Source: Platycnemis pennipes (taxonomy: Eukaryota; Arthropoda; Insecta; Odonata; Platycnemididae). Taken from it: a DNA stretch of 64,000 bases. Of the stretch, positions 34,075 to 44,469 are shown piece after piece. The stretch is from assembly GCA_933228895.1 (NCBI GenBank), contig OW121852.1, positions 129,265,544-129,329,543 of the forward strand. Reading direction: 5' to 3'. Position 1 is the stretch's first letter. Each line of letters begins with the position of its first letter. Below the pieces are notes generated by a model, which made no database searches, was not told the DNA's origin, and worked only from the letters and a program-made list of their open reading frames with translations. Made by a program: the position numbers and the translations under genes.

Positions 34075-34694
34075 GTGAGACACTTTAGTATGCCTTCCAA
34101 CCTAACTATTATAACTACTCCAACAGCAAAAATGCAGCTAGTGATTTAGTGTTAAAATGTGCCAAGTAATGAAATGGTAATGAAATAGCATGACATTTGT
34201 ACTAAGTCTGTTCTAGGCACATTTTAAATTAATGGAAACAAATGTAATAAGTAATAAAAACCAGACTAGGGAGTTTTAAAAATTATGAGATTATAATTGC
34301 CCTTTCATATTTCACAGGTGGAAATGGCTATTGATTATCAATAGAAGGGATTTAAGTAAAAATTGTTGTAGGATTTTTGTTCGTACAGAGAAGAAATTGG
34401 CTGCCCACTTCTTATCATAGTTTCCCTTCACTAAGTGGATTTTTTCTGGTTAATGGCTACATGAAATCAAAACATAGCAAACAAATTAACCAGACTTTTC
34501 CTCGGATTTCCTATGAAGTTTAGAAAGTAGATGTTCTACCTTAATGTGAGTGATTCGATTACTCCAAAGTATGCTTTGATTAATTTTTTGTAATTCTGGT
34601 AAAACTGAAAGCGGTTATAGTGAATTTTACATGTATTTTTATTGGGAACGCTTGTTCGCCTGAGGTTGTATGGGAGGCCATCAGATGGCTGCTG

Positions 34695-34765
34695 ATCAAA
34701 AAACGGAAAAATAAGTGTTATATTTTTCAAATACTATCAGATTCAGGAATATAAAAAATATTCTT
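34695..34765 (+). repeat. Right-end relic of the GGGGGCGTTTAC family
   Basis: ATCAAAAAACGGAAAAATA and TACTATCAGATTC resemble 45416-45475 just inside the right end of the MITE at 44968-45495. The terminal GTAAACGACCCC is missing. Confidence 0.45.
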
Positions 34766-35765
34766 CACTTACTCGAGTGTCCTCTGCAAATACCTCTGAA
34801 AACACATCTAAAATTAAAAATTGGCTAAAATCTTTTAAGTAGCTTCCATAACTTCGCAAGCTTGACCTCTCATGTGTCTGTAAATTGTCTGATTTTAAGT
34901 GGAAGTTTTGAGAAGGCTCTTCAATTGTGGTTTGTAATTTTCTTGAGTTAGTTGAAATATAGTTCCTGTTTGGTTATTTACATCTGCTACTTGTTTCATG
35001 TGGAGTTTACTCACCTGCCTTCAACAGAGTAGGAAAGAATTTTAGGTCTTTGGCAGGGCATGTCATAGTGAAACCTATTGTTTCGAAAACTTTACACCAC
35101 AGCACTTCTCTTTAAAGATGAAGCAAAATTTTGCCTTGCATTCAGTAATCGAAGTGCAAGTGCCACCTGTACCGATGAAGGTTTGGCAGGGTTATACATT
35201 GACCAAGATAATAGTGCATCCAAGGGTTAAAACTCTAGCCAATATAAATAACCTATCCAAAATAGAAAATTCTATTAATATGTTTTAATTATGTTACCGA
35301 AGAGTAGAAAGACTGCGTCATTTTGTATGATGGTATGAACCCTACTTAAATGCATGTGTACGCTATGAAGAAACATTTTATTTTATTAAGTTTCTTAATC
35401 TCTGTATGAATAAAGATATTAATTTTTGTCATAGGAGATGATTGTGTTTGTTATATTAATATTAAATGCCCACTAAAATTTCATAGTGATTCAAGATAGA
35501 GAATTCTATTAAATATATATATTTTTTAAAGAGATTATTGGAAGTTAATTTAATTTAAATAATTTAAACTTAACACAGATTTATTCATTCCTATAACATA
35601 CAAATTGTGCTTATCAGGTTTTATTGTTTTTTTAATGTGTTTCTTTTAAACACCCAGGTGGTTTTTTTTGGGTCGGGCAAAATAGTAACCACCCAGGAGT
35701 CTCCCTTCATTACTGCTACTGTTATTCATTTTATATGGCATCGTGTACAATATTTCTCTTCTTTT

Positions 35766-35843
35766 TTTCAGGGCCGGGATGGTATGTATGACAATTCTGT
35801 GACCTGCAATTACAGTGTAGAATTTGCTGTGGAAAACAAATAA
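35766..35843 (+). pseudogene. Terminal-exon-like segment
   Basis: After CTTTTTTTCAG the frame reads GRDGMYDNSVTCNYSV and stops at TAA within AAATAAAAG, close to a poly(A)-signal-like AATAAA. It could be the last exon of the gene-like series that starts at 31919. Function unknown and linkage unproven. Confidence 0.25.
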
Positions 35844-36134
35844 AAGTTTTATTTTTGACCACAGCCTCTTGTGTTTCATTAAACTTGTCAAATTAGTTGT
35901 GAAGTGAGAAAAATATATCTGCTATTAAATGCTAAGGGAAATACACTACCAGTCAGTGAAAGTGTTAAACTTGTATTGGATCTTTCTCCATTGCTCTTGG
36001 TGATGTAGTGTACCACTGCCTGATGAATCAGGATTCATGTAAACACGGCATACACTTTTGAAATATATGTACTACTCTGTACCTATATGATGTGAAACCT
36101 AGATTTGAAGGATAGCATTACCATTCTACAACAC

Positions 36135-36395
36135 TCAATGGAGGGTAAGGCTACCCTCCATTGAGGCTACCCTCCATTGAGGGTAGCCGTACCCTCCATT
36201 GAGGGTAGACGGAGGGTATTTTAGAACATTGGAGGGTAGGCCCTACCATCCGTGGAGGGTAGACGAAGGGTAGGGCTACCCTCCAATGTTCTAAAATACC
36301 CTCCGTCTACCCTTGCTGGAGGGTAGGCGGTGGGTAGCACTACCATCCGACTACCCTCAATGGAGGGTAAGCCTACCCACCATGGAGGAGTTTAT
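36135..36395. repeat. Right subterminal minisatellite of the 6.3-kb element
   Basis: Alternating ACCCTCCATTGAGGGTAG palindromes plus one longer inverted pair: GGAGGGTATTTTAGAACATT and its mirror AATGTTCTAAAATACCCTCC around GGGTAGGCCCTACC. It is organised differently from the left array but built from the same GGAGGGTAG word. Confidence 0.85.
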
Positions 36396-37158
36396 TTCTA
36401 TCAGGGTATTTTCACCAAATTGTGCAGACTATAGCCAGAAAGAACCAGAATAGGGCTGCCTCCTCCACAGCGAAGCCAGCCTTTGGCCAGTCATCCCCTC
36501 CTTCACCCTGCCCTCTGCTCCTATGCGCAAGGCATTTTCAGGTGATAAATTCCAAAATTTGAACATTTTGCAATTTTTCCCTGACCACACGTTAAATTCC
36601 CAGACTTTTCCAGGATTTCCATGGCTGTTTTCATTTTCCCTGACTTTTCCAGGTTCCTATAAACCCTGGGTCAGCTCTGCTGTAGATGACTCCAAGCGAT
36701 CAGCATCTTTCACACAAAGTAATAAGGTACAGCATAGCACGATATGTCTGACAATTAAGGCATTGTAGCTTTATGCTTACAACAAGGGATATGAAGTTAC
36801 ACTCACATTAATTAAATCTAAACCTACGACTTGCGGGCAGTGTGGTGTGAACTACCTGTCTCATTATTGAGTCAGACTACCTTTAATTACAAGGAGAGCT
36901 GGGCTTTACTTAAATGTAGATTGTAAAGCTTTGTTCTTGACTACTTGTCAAAAATACTAATATTTTGTGAGTAAGATTACTACTGAGCTAGCACATATTC
37001 CTCCTCTATAACTTTACGCAACACAGCATTACGACTCAAAACCTAAGAAATCAACCTCCAGTGTGATGATAGTTTAAAACTCTGGTGATAGGTTCACTAA
37101 AAGATCTTTGCTTCAGGCCGCAAGTGAAGTTGAAAAAGTAAAACTTTAAGAAAATCTC

Positions 37159-39090
37159 TATGAATCGATGTGAATATAAAATTATTTACGACGTGGACAA
37201 TAATCCTAAAATTAAAGAAAAAATAGCAAAGAAATACGATATCCCATCATGTCTTGCGAGAGGGTTTGCTCAAGCCGTATTTTGAAATATTCAATGCAAT
37301 GGCATTGCATAGGAAAGACAGTGCTTTGAGCGAGGAAGAAATTTTGTTAGATCCGAGTGCCGGTAATTTATCAGATTTTCCATTAAAGTATGATGAAGAG
37401 AGTTACAAGAGCAGAAGTGATTCCTATATTGCAGTGAAGATCAGAAATAGAAAATCCACTCCTCTCTTGATAAGTGAAAGTTACTCCCATAAGAGTGCAA
37501 GTGAACACAAGACTTCACCAGGAATCTCTATTACGTGGGAAAAAAATAAATTATGAGAGGGATGTAGAGCAATTTTTGGGCCAACCTGGAGTAAAACATG
37601 TGCCAGAAAATTCTACCAGTGTCCTTGATGTTGTCTCACTGTTTGCTGCCAATGACTTGTTCGAAATGATGTGCATTGTCAAATCTGCTTTACCGTCAAA
37701 ACCAACATAAATACAAAGAATCACCAAAAACAGGAAAGTGGTCTGACATAACCATTACTGAAATGAAAAAATACTTTCCTATTTTGATTCTCATGGGGCA
37801 GGTGAGGAAAGATTAACTGAAGGAGTATTGGAGCACTGATCCTCTAATTGCAACGAACATATTTAGAGAATTACTGACGAGAAAGAGATTTGAACAGATT
37901 TGGAAAGCATGGCACTTCAGTAATAATGAGAAAATTTTGGACAGGAAGAACATACTACACAAAATAAGACCCGTCTTGGAATAATTCATTGAAAAATTTC
38001 AAAATGTATATAAAACAAAGCAGGAGCTATCTCTTGATGAAGCAATGATTCCATGGAGAGAAAGATTAAAATGAACACCTATAATCCAGAAAAAATCATA
38101 AAGTACGGCTTACTAGTTTGTAAGGTTTGTGAAAATGATTCTGGCTACATTGGTAATTTAGAGATATATCCGGCCGAGGGAAAAAAATTAGAACAAACCA
38201 TACTTTCTCTTTTGTAGCCTCATTTCAATCTTAGGCAACACGTATATCAAGATAATTATTACAACAGCGTAAAGATAGCAGAACTGCTCTTTGATTATAA
38301 AATTAGAGTTTGTGGAACCATCAGACCAAATAAGAGTGCTCCCTGCCACATTGAAGAGTGAGGCGAAAATATTGAAAAAAGGACAGGGCACATTTTCTCG
38401 CAAAGGTGAAGAGTTACTTGTGCTGTGGAAAGACAAAAGAGAGGTGAGGATGATTAGCACTATTCACAGCGCTAAGAGGGGTAATACAAAGCTGAAAGAT
38501 AGGATCACAGGACTTTCGATCAAAAAACCTTACTGTATTTATTTTGAAATACGATGAGTATATGAAAGGTGTAGACAGGGCGGATATGTATTTATCGTAT
38601 TCTACAATCGTGAGAAAAACAATGAAATGGTCGAAGAAAGTGTCCTGTGGCTAATAAGTTGTGCTCTTTTTAACACTTATAGAGTTTATGAAACACAAAA
38701 TGAATCAAATAGCGTTCGATTCAAGGGCTTTCTGCTCCAGACCGCCAAAAAGTGGGTAGCGAGTAGAGAGGAGCTAGATGAGCCATCCTCGGACGATATA
38801 ATAAACCGACAGAGCGTACTCCTTTGAGAAATCACCCACATCGTCTCTCAAGAGACCATGCTAAACATTATCTCGTCCCTATCATGGGAAAGGGATAGAA
38901 GAATACCACACCCGAAGATGCAAAGTGTGTGCTTACAGAAAAATTAGGAAGGAGATGAGGTATGTCTGCTCAACTTGCGGTGTTCCACTCCACAAGGGAA
39001 ATTTTTTTATGGAGTATCACACAGAGGAAATGCTGAGAATTTCTGTGCCAATTATTTTCCAAATCCCATTAAAAAATTTTCATTTTTAAA
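37159..39090 (+). pseudogene. piggyBac transposase pseudogene (copy 2, PGBD4-like)
   Basis: Acidic N-terminus (SALSEEEILLDPSAGNLSDF), then GVKHVPENSTSVLDVVSLF, the tract KWSDITITEMKKYFPILILM and the catalytic-domain block ELSLDEAMIPWRERL. Next come GLLVCKVCENDSGY, VYQDNYYNSVKIAELLFDYK, then MKGVDRADMYLSYS, and a C-terminal Cys finger (RRCKVCAYRKIRKE, CSTCGVPLHKGNF). Blocks are in normal order but need many frame changes and pass several stops. Distinct from copy 1 and on the opposite strand. The first ~40 codons (DNNPKIKEKIAKKYDIPSC) instead resemble a CENP-B/pogo helix-turn-helix, possibly a separate fragment. Confidence 0.85.
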
Positions 39091-39099
39091 TAAGTTACA

Positions 39100-40482
39100 G
39101 CAATTTTTACTGATGCAATGCATTTTCTAACAGAGGTGTTAAAAAATTCACTGGAACAGAGAGATAAAAGGCGGTTAAATACCCCGGAATGCAACGTGCT
39201 AAAAAATACACCACTGAACGAAGGATCCTTGAAGTTTCAACGTGTGTTGCTTTACTGCTAACAGATATGGTATTTCGACCTTTTTCATTTCATTCATGCC
39301 AAGTGGGGTTCTATTTTGTTTGGCCAGGAATATAGTGCGGAGTGAATAATCGTGTTTGGCAACAAAATAATGTGATATCAGTGAACTTTTTCTTTTCATT
39401 TCAAATTTTGGTGACCAATAGACAGTGTCTTCGAAAATGTCGAGGAAATGCCATTGATTGTGTGTTGACGTGCTGTTGTGTAAATTTTGCATAATTTATT
39501 TGCATTGGGCTTCTGGTAAATAAAGGTATTTATTATTATATTTTTGTTATATATTGATGGTTTCTGGTGTAATTCCTGTAGAAGCAGTTGGATTTGGTGT
39601 TTTCCAGGCATTTTTGATAACCTGTTTTTCCAAACGAAACTGATAAATTGTTTTTGTGAACAGAATATTTACTGTAATACCTAAGTTTCGACTACGCAGT
39701 GTAATTGTGAGTTTACCTGACATGTCGTAGAAACATAGGTATCTTAGTTAGTATATTAAATATTAAACTACGCAGTTAGTAGTTATATTAAATACTCTAC
39801 ATGGAAAACCAAGAGTTTACTGCCTTGTTACATTATTGTGTTGACTATCGCACTACTATGAAAACTATTTTACGTTTAAATCTAGTATGCTGTAAACCTA
39901 CATTAATGGTTACCAGTAGACAACGAAAGGTGGAAATTTGCTCCATATTTCGACCACATGTAGATGTTATGTAAATCAGGATAAGACGTATACATAAGGT
40001 ATGAAGCAAACCTCATGGTCTGCTGTGTAACAGTTGTAGACGTACAAATTATGTCTACATTAGATTTGCGGCAAACTTTGTGCTCTCAGGGTGTTGTTCT
40101 ACAAAGAAGAAAAAGTTAAAAACGTCTATGATGATATGCTGGAGATAATAAAATCGGTAAGAGAAGAACTCGCTTGTTTCGCTAATTACTTACTAATAAC
40201 ATTGACTACTTACTACTCAATATTATTTTCCGAAATGGGCGCTAAGTCCACAAAAAATTAAGAGACTTTAGAATTGCATATACGAAATGCTAGCAATGCT
40301 AGGCTCGTTTTAAAGATTAATTGTAAGCGGCCAACGGCTGCACTTTCACCATGCCATTAATCGAGGCATCTAATTCTTTGCGACCGATAGGTTTATACAT
40401 CAGTTCCAAACAGAAAATTGTATGATTATAAAGGGAATAATTTCCGTTCTCATCAGTCAGTTTCATCCAAGAAATTTCATAC
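39100..40482. other. Rab intron 2, 5' part
   Basis: AT-rich sequence between the piggyBac relic and Rab exon 2 with no ORF above 100 codons and no recognised repeat. The exon 2 donor GTATGA is at 40482-40477. Confidence 0.4.
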
Positions 40483-40606
40483 CCATATGGTCAGTGTTAT
40501 TTCTTTTCCATCGATGAAAATACGCTCTTTGAAAAGATCAACACCCACGGTCGCCCTGGGACTCTGTGTTGATCCTACGTTGTTTCGCTTTAAGGCCGCG
40601 ATGATG
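40483..40606 (-). CDS. Rab-family small GTPase, exon 2
   Basis: 124 bp from acceptor CTTGTAG to donor GTATGA. The first base completes a Ser codon with exon 1. It encodes IIAALKRNN, the effector/switch I region ending in RATVGVDLF with the Thr that contacts magnesium in active GTPases, and the beta2-beta3 hairpin IFIDGKEITLTIW leading directly into DTSGQE of exon 3. The intron to exon 1 is only 96 bp; the intron to exon 3 is 16,888 bp. Confidence 0.92.
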
Positions 40607-40702
40607 CTACAAGTATAATATATGTACATCGAATGAGCAATTATTAGCTTATGTTTTGCACAGGGTAAGATGTCCCTTTTCTTTTGGCAACTTTTAACAA
40701 AC

Positions 40703-40824
40703 CTGCTTTTTCCAACGCCCGAATTTCCTACCATTACAATATTTAACACTACACGTTCTTTTTCTGCCATGGTGAAGAACTCATGGTCTTCTCTCCCGGT
40801 CCAAACGGCCGTCATCGCCGCCAT
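40703..40824 (-). CDS. Rab-family small GTPase, exon 1 (start and P-loop)
   Basis: Two ATGs with good Kozak contexts are in frame: 40824 (MAAMTAVWTG) and 40770 (MAEKERVVLN, context CACCATGG). The second gives the shorter N-terminus usual for Rabs. The P-loop follows as MVGNSGVGKSS, with the last Ser codon split by a 96-bp intron (donor GTTTGT). An uncorrected read-through of that intron turns the P-loop end into GKSRFVK, which is why this exon needs manual splicing. Exons 1-4 total 187 residues from the first ATG. Confidence 0.9.
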
Positions 40825-40968
40825 GGTCGCCTATGGGTGCGGTCCAGTTGCTGCTACTACCTTAGCTGCTACAAACGCTCCAGAGCAAAGATTATAATAC
40901 ACCTCCAGAGCGCTCGTAGCGAGTTCCAAGTCGGTCCACTTGGCGCTCCAGAGCGCTTCGGTATAGAG
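40825..40968 (-). promoter_or_regulatory. Rab 5' flank, GC-richer, with repeat-like inverted motifs
   Basis: This is the only upstream sequence of the gene before the large nested element. It contains GAGCGCTCGTAGCGAGTTCC, GGTCCACTTGG and CCAGAGCGCTTCGG. Related words (CGCTACGGAACGG, GGTCCACTTGGC) occur inverted at 54270-54360. It may be core promoter or 5' UTR, or the end of an older transposon. No TATA box is evident. Confidence 0.35.
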
Positions 40969-41879
40969 TAAGGTGACCAGATTTCTGATCTGCTAAACCG
41001 GGACAAAATATCGCTTCTCCTGAAGCATAGGCAATTTTACATGTATGTATGTATGCATGTTTCTTTGGTCAAGTGAAGCGTTAAAAAAGTTGTCACTCTG
41101 AGTCCTACACACCTCACTTTTCCAGCACCCGAATTGGTGCAACTTCCTGATGCTACATATGTAAGAGCTTAGTATATTATAAATATAGGAATGTATATAT
41201 ATTAAGCATTTTTAATTCAATAGAACAATAAAAGAAATCAAATATTAAGGAAAAAGATTTTTAATTCATTTTAATGTTTATGAAATTATTTTTTATTAAA
41301 CTTTTCGAAGAGATTTGTATTCACAATTCAAATTCACAAAAATCACACTCTATTTATGATATTTTTCAGATGGCAGAATTACTGTACCAAATATATGTAC
41401 GGATTTTTCATGTAAGAATCTGTTTGAACCATTATTTTTACAAGCGTTTAAAAAAAGACCAAAATTCAAAAAACAAACTAATTGTTTTGATAGCATAAAT
41501 CCAAAGACCGGTACACATTAGTATTTGTATTTAGTCTTTCGGGACACCGGGACAAACACCCCAAAAACGGTACTGTCCCGGCCAAACCGGTACGTATGGT
41601 CACCTTAATGATGAGACCGAAAGGAAATTACCAACTCCATGATACGTATAATCAACTATCGGCAACGTAACTTTGTGATGCACACTAATCGCGATGATAA
41701 AATTTGCGTAGTAATTTTCTACTTCTCTTCGATATCCCTTTCTTAAGTCCAATGTTTTGAAATATTGACGACCTCTTATAATGATATTGAAACCGGTCAG
41801 GTCAGAAACAAGAAAAAGGAATTATTGTGTTCTTGGGAGAGTTTAATTAAAGGGGTTTCCCGTTGCCTTCCACGTTAGT

Positions 41880-43640
41880 GTTTTTAACATGACACCATCA
41901 CTTGATAGGCCGCCCATCTGGTGTCAGACGCCTTCACACAGCCGCCTCACTGAGGAACAGAAGCAGCGAGTAATGTTATCGGGCATCAAGAAAGGGAAAA
42001 CGGTTCCATGCATCAAAGACAGAAGGGGAAATTTAGCAACTGAACGAGAGGAGATACAGCGTCGATGGAGGAAATATGTTGAGGAACTCTATGATAGCGA
42101 AAATAGGCCTAGGAACTAGGATATAGAAGAGGAAAAGGACGTAGATCAGGATGACGTGGGCCCTGGAAAACTGAATAGTGAGATAGAGAAAGCATTGCGA
42201 GAAATGAAGCGGGTAAAGCGGTAGGGATAGATAACATCCCAGCTGAGTATCTGAAAAACGTTGGAAAGCGGGGAAGGGAGAGATTTTATGAACACGTTCG
42301 TAGGATATACGAGGAGGGGACTTGGCCGGAGGATTTTGTAAAAACCGTGCTGATACCTATGTCGAAAAAGAGGGTGAAGACTATAGAACGATAGGTTTGA
42401 TTTCTCATACGATAGTGCTTAGAATCGTCAACAGAAGAATGGAAAAGAGAGCAAAGGAATTTATAGGCGAGGATCAGTTTGGATTTCGGAAGGAGAGGGC
42501 CACTCGGGATGCGATTGCAGTGGTGAGAGTACTAGTGGAAAGGAATCTAGAATATGATCAGGATGTATTCGCTTTTTCTGTTGATTTCGAAAAGGCGTTC
42601 GACAGAGTGAGGTGGGAAAAGTTAATGGAAATATTGCGGAAGATAGGAATAGACTGTAGAGACAGGAGACAGATCCGGAATTTATGCATGGCGCAAGTAA
42701 GAGTAGCCGATGGAGAATCGGATTAAGCCACAATAGGGAGGGGAGTTAGGCAGGGCTGTCCGTTATCGCCGGTGATTTTCAACATATATCGGAGGAAATG
42801 GTGAGAGAGGCTTGGGATGAGCTTGAGGCTAGAATAAAAGTCGGGGGGAAATTGATAAAATCAGTGAGGTTTGCGGATGACCAAGCGCTATTTAGCCAGT
42901 CAGTCCGTGTCTTGCAAAAACTGCTGAATGCGTTGCAGGGACAGTGCGAAAGATATAGGATGAAGATAAACCAGAAGAAAACGAAAGTAATGCGATTTTC
43001 AAGAACAAAAAGGGCCATTATAACTATAAAAGTGGGAGGTCAGAAAATAGAGCAGGTGGAGCAATTTAGCTATCTGGTAGTGTGTTGGAGGAAAAAGGGT
43101 ATAGCAGCATTAAAGTGAGAAGGAGAATTGCATTGGCAAAAGAAGCTTTTACTCGTAGCCGTAAACTAATGACAGGGGCGTTGAGTAGGGAAGTGAAGAA
43201 GACTAGCGAAAAGTTTAATATGGAGCGTTGCACTATACGGGGCGGAAACGTGGAATTTGCGAAAATAAGATGAAAATAGACTTAGGGCTTTTGAGATGTG
43301 GGTGTGGAGAAGAATGGAGAAAGTAAAGTAGGTCGAAAGGACGACGTACGATTAAGTGCTAGAATTGGTAGGAGAGGAAAGAAATTTGATGGATGAAATT
43401 AGGAGAAGGCAGACGGTTTGGATGGAAAAGGTAATAAAAGGAGATGTTGTTTTGAAGGAGGTGATTGAGGGAAGAGCGTTGGGTAAGCGGGGAAGAGGGA
43501 GGAGAATAACGGGTAGCTTGGATGGTATGATGGTTGGCAGGAGGTATGAGGGGATGAAGAGGAACATCGTGTGAAATTTAGGGGGTGGGAAGAATTAAAT
43601 GTCCATTGAAACCTACCTTCATCGGTAGAATACTAATAAT
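41880..43640 (+). pseudogene. LINE family 2 reverse transcriptase, decayed
   Basis: Ordered RT blocks with shifts: EEQKQRVMLSGIKKGKTV, GIDNIPAEYLKNVGKRG, RAKEFIGEDQFGFRKERATR, FSVDFEKAFDRVRWEKL, RGVRQGCPLSPVIFNIY, SVRFADDQALF (the FADD catalytic box) and YRMKINQKKTKVMRFSR. A C-terminal block reads RRRQTVWMEKVIKG and GKRGRGRRITGSLDGMM. It ends with a trinucleotide tail (AATAATAATAATAATT, near 43640). RTE/craniofacial-protein-like LINE, 5' truncated. Confidence 0.85.
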
Positions 43641-43704
43641 AATAATAATTCCGGACCCCTCCTCCCACTTGTCAAACCCTGTTGTGACACACAATCACCA
43701 GTTA

Positions 43705-44147
43705 AAATATTAAACTTTTCACTAGTCTTTTCTTCACTTCCGTACTCAATGCCCCTGTCGTTAGTTCACGCCTCCGAGTAAAAGTTTATTTCTCCAATAC
43801 AATTCTCTTTCTCACTTCAATGCTGCTATAGCCTTTTTCTTCCAACACACTACCTAGATAGCTAAATTGCTCTACCTGCTCTAGCTTCTGACCTACTTTT
43901 ATCGTTATATTATCCCTTTTTGTTCTTGAAAATCGCATTACTTTCGTTTTCTTCTGGTTTATCTTCATTCCATATCTTTCGCACTGTTCCTGCAACGCAT
44001 CCAGCATTTTTTGCAAGCCACGGGCTGACTGGCTGAGTAGCGCTTGGTCATCCACAAATCTCACAGATTTTATCAATTTCCCCCCGACCTTTGCTCCAGC
44101 CTCCAGCTCATCCCAAGCCTCTCTCACCATTTTCTCCGAGTGTATGT
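43705..44147 (-). pseudogene. LINE family 2 copy, 3' half (split by hAT)
   Basis: The minus strand reads MVREAWDELEAGAKVGGKL, RFVDDQALLSQ (catalytic FADD changed to FVDD), YGMKINQKKTKVMRFSR and GYSSIEVRKRI, ending near EVKKRL. The continuation upstream is interrupted exactly at the hAT target site. The other half is at 47482-47715. Confidence 0.85.
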
Positions 44148-44469
44148 TGAAAAGTCATGGGCGTAGCCAGGGAATTTGGCTGGGGGGGGCCATGGGACCA
44201 CCCACCCTCCGGAGGGTCTGGGGGGTACCTCCACTTCAAGAGGGGGTGTTCCTCCCCCGGAAATGTTTTTTAATTTAACCTTCTCAGAACTGAAATTAAG
44301 CCTAATTGCTGATGACATTTTTGTAAAATACTGAAAGGGATTTTTGGGCTAGAAAATGATCACACCGAGTTGGAAAATAAAATAGCTTTTATTTTCAACG
44401 AGGATTCACATATTTTCAGAGGGATCATTGTAAACTTTGGGATGGTTATCTGCTAATAAATTAAATACT

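Larger units (their letters stand above)
30073..36409 (+). mobile_element. 6.3-kb DNA element with 39-bp TIR and 8-bp TSD
   Basis: Left terminus ATACCCTGATAAAAATAAAC and right terminus (reverse complement) ATACCCTGATAGAAATAAAC extend to about 39 bp with two differences, continuing CTCCTCC(G/A)TGGTGGGTAG. Flanking 8-mers TTTCGCCA (30065-30072) and TTTCACCA (36410-36417) differ at one base, as expected of an aged 8-bp target duplication. Both subterminal regions hold GGAGGGTAG-type minisatellites. Inside are scattered exon-like segments on the plus strand, but no recognisable transposase. An 8-bp duplication fits hAT or P-type elements. I cannot name the family. Confidence 0.75.
29551..36668. 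mobile_element. DNA element with CAGGGTTTATAGG termini, split by another element
   Basis: The left tip CAGGGTTTATAGGGG is mirrored at the right by CCTATAAACCCTG. Next to each tip, sequence rich in TTTTCATTTTCCCTGACTTT is shared. Removing the 6.3-kb insertion at 30073-36409 leaves about 0.78 kb, a size normal for a MITE. The flanking 8-mers (TCTGGGCA and GGTCAGCT) do not match, so a target duplication is not proven and one edge may be rearranged. hAT-like by tip sequence only. Confidence 0.5.

Noticed and set aside
28921..36687. A single 7.7-kb hAT bounded by CAGGGCTGCCC and GGGTCAGCTCTG
   Set aside because: The right side keeps only about 11 bp beyond the inner element, and the candidate 8-bp flanks (CTCTAGAG, CTGTAGAT) match at six positions, as does a second possible left end at 29468. 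Not decisive.
40477..40824. The unspliced 115-codon ORF as a complete small protein
   Set aside because: It reads through a 96-bp intron. Splicing at AGCAG/GTTTGT and TTGTAG/CATCATC restores a proper Rab P-loop and switch I.
40969..41607. A 0.64-kb MITE bounded by TAAGGTGACCA and TGGTCACCTTA
   Set aside because: The flanks GTATAGAG and ATGATGAG do not match, while the more distant tip at 48153 has a perfect GTATAGAG. The inner tip may be a separate fragment.
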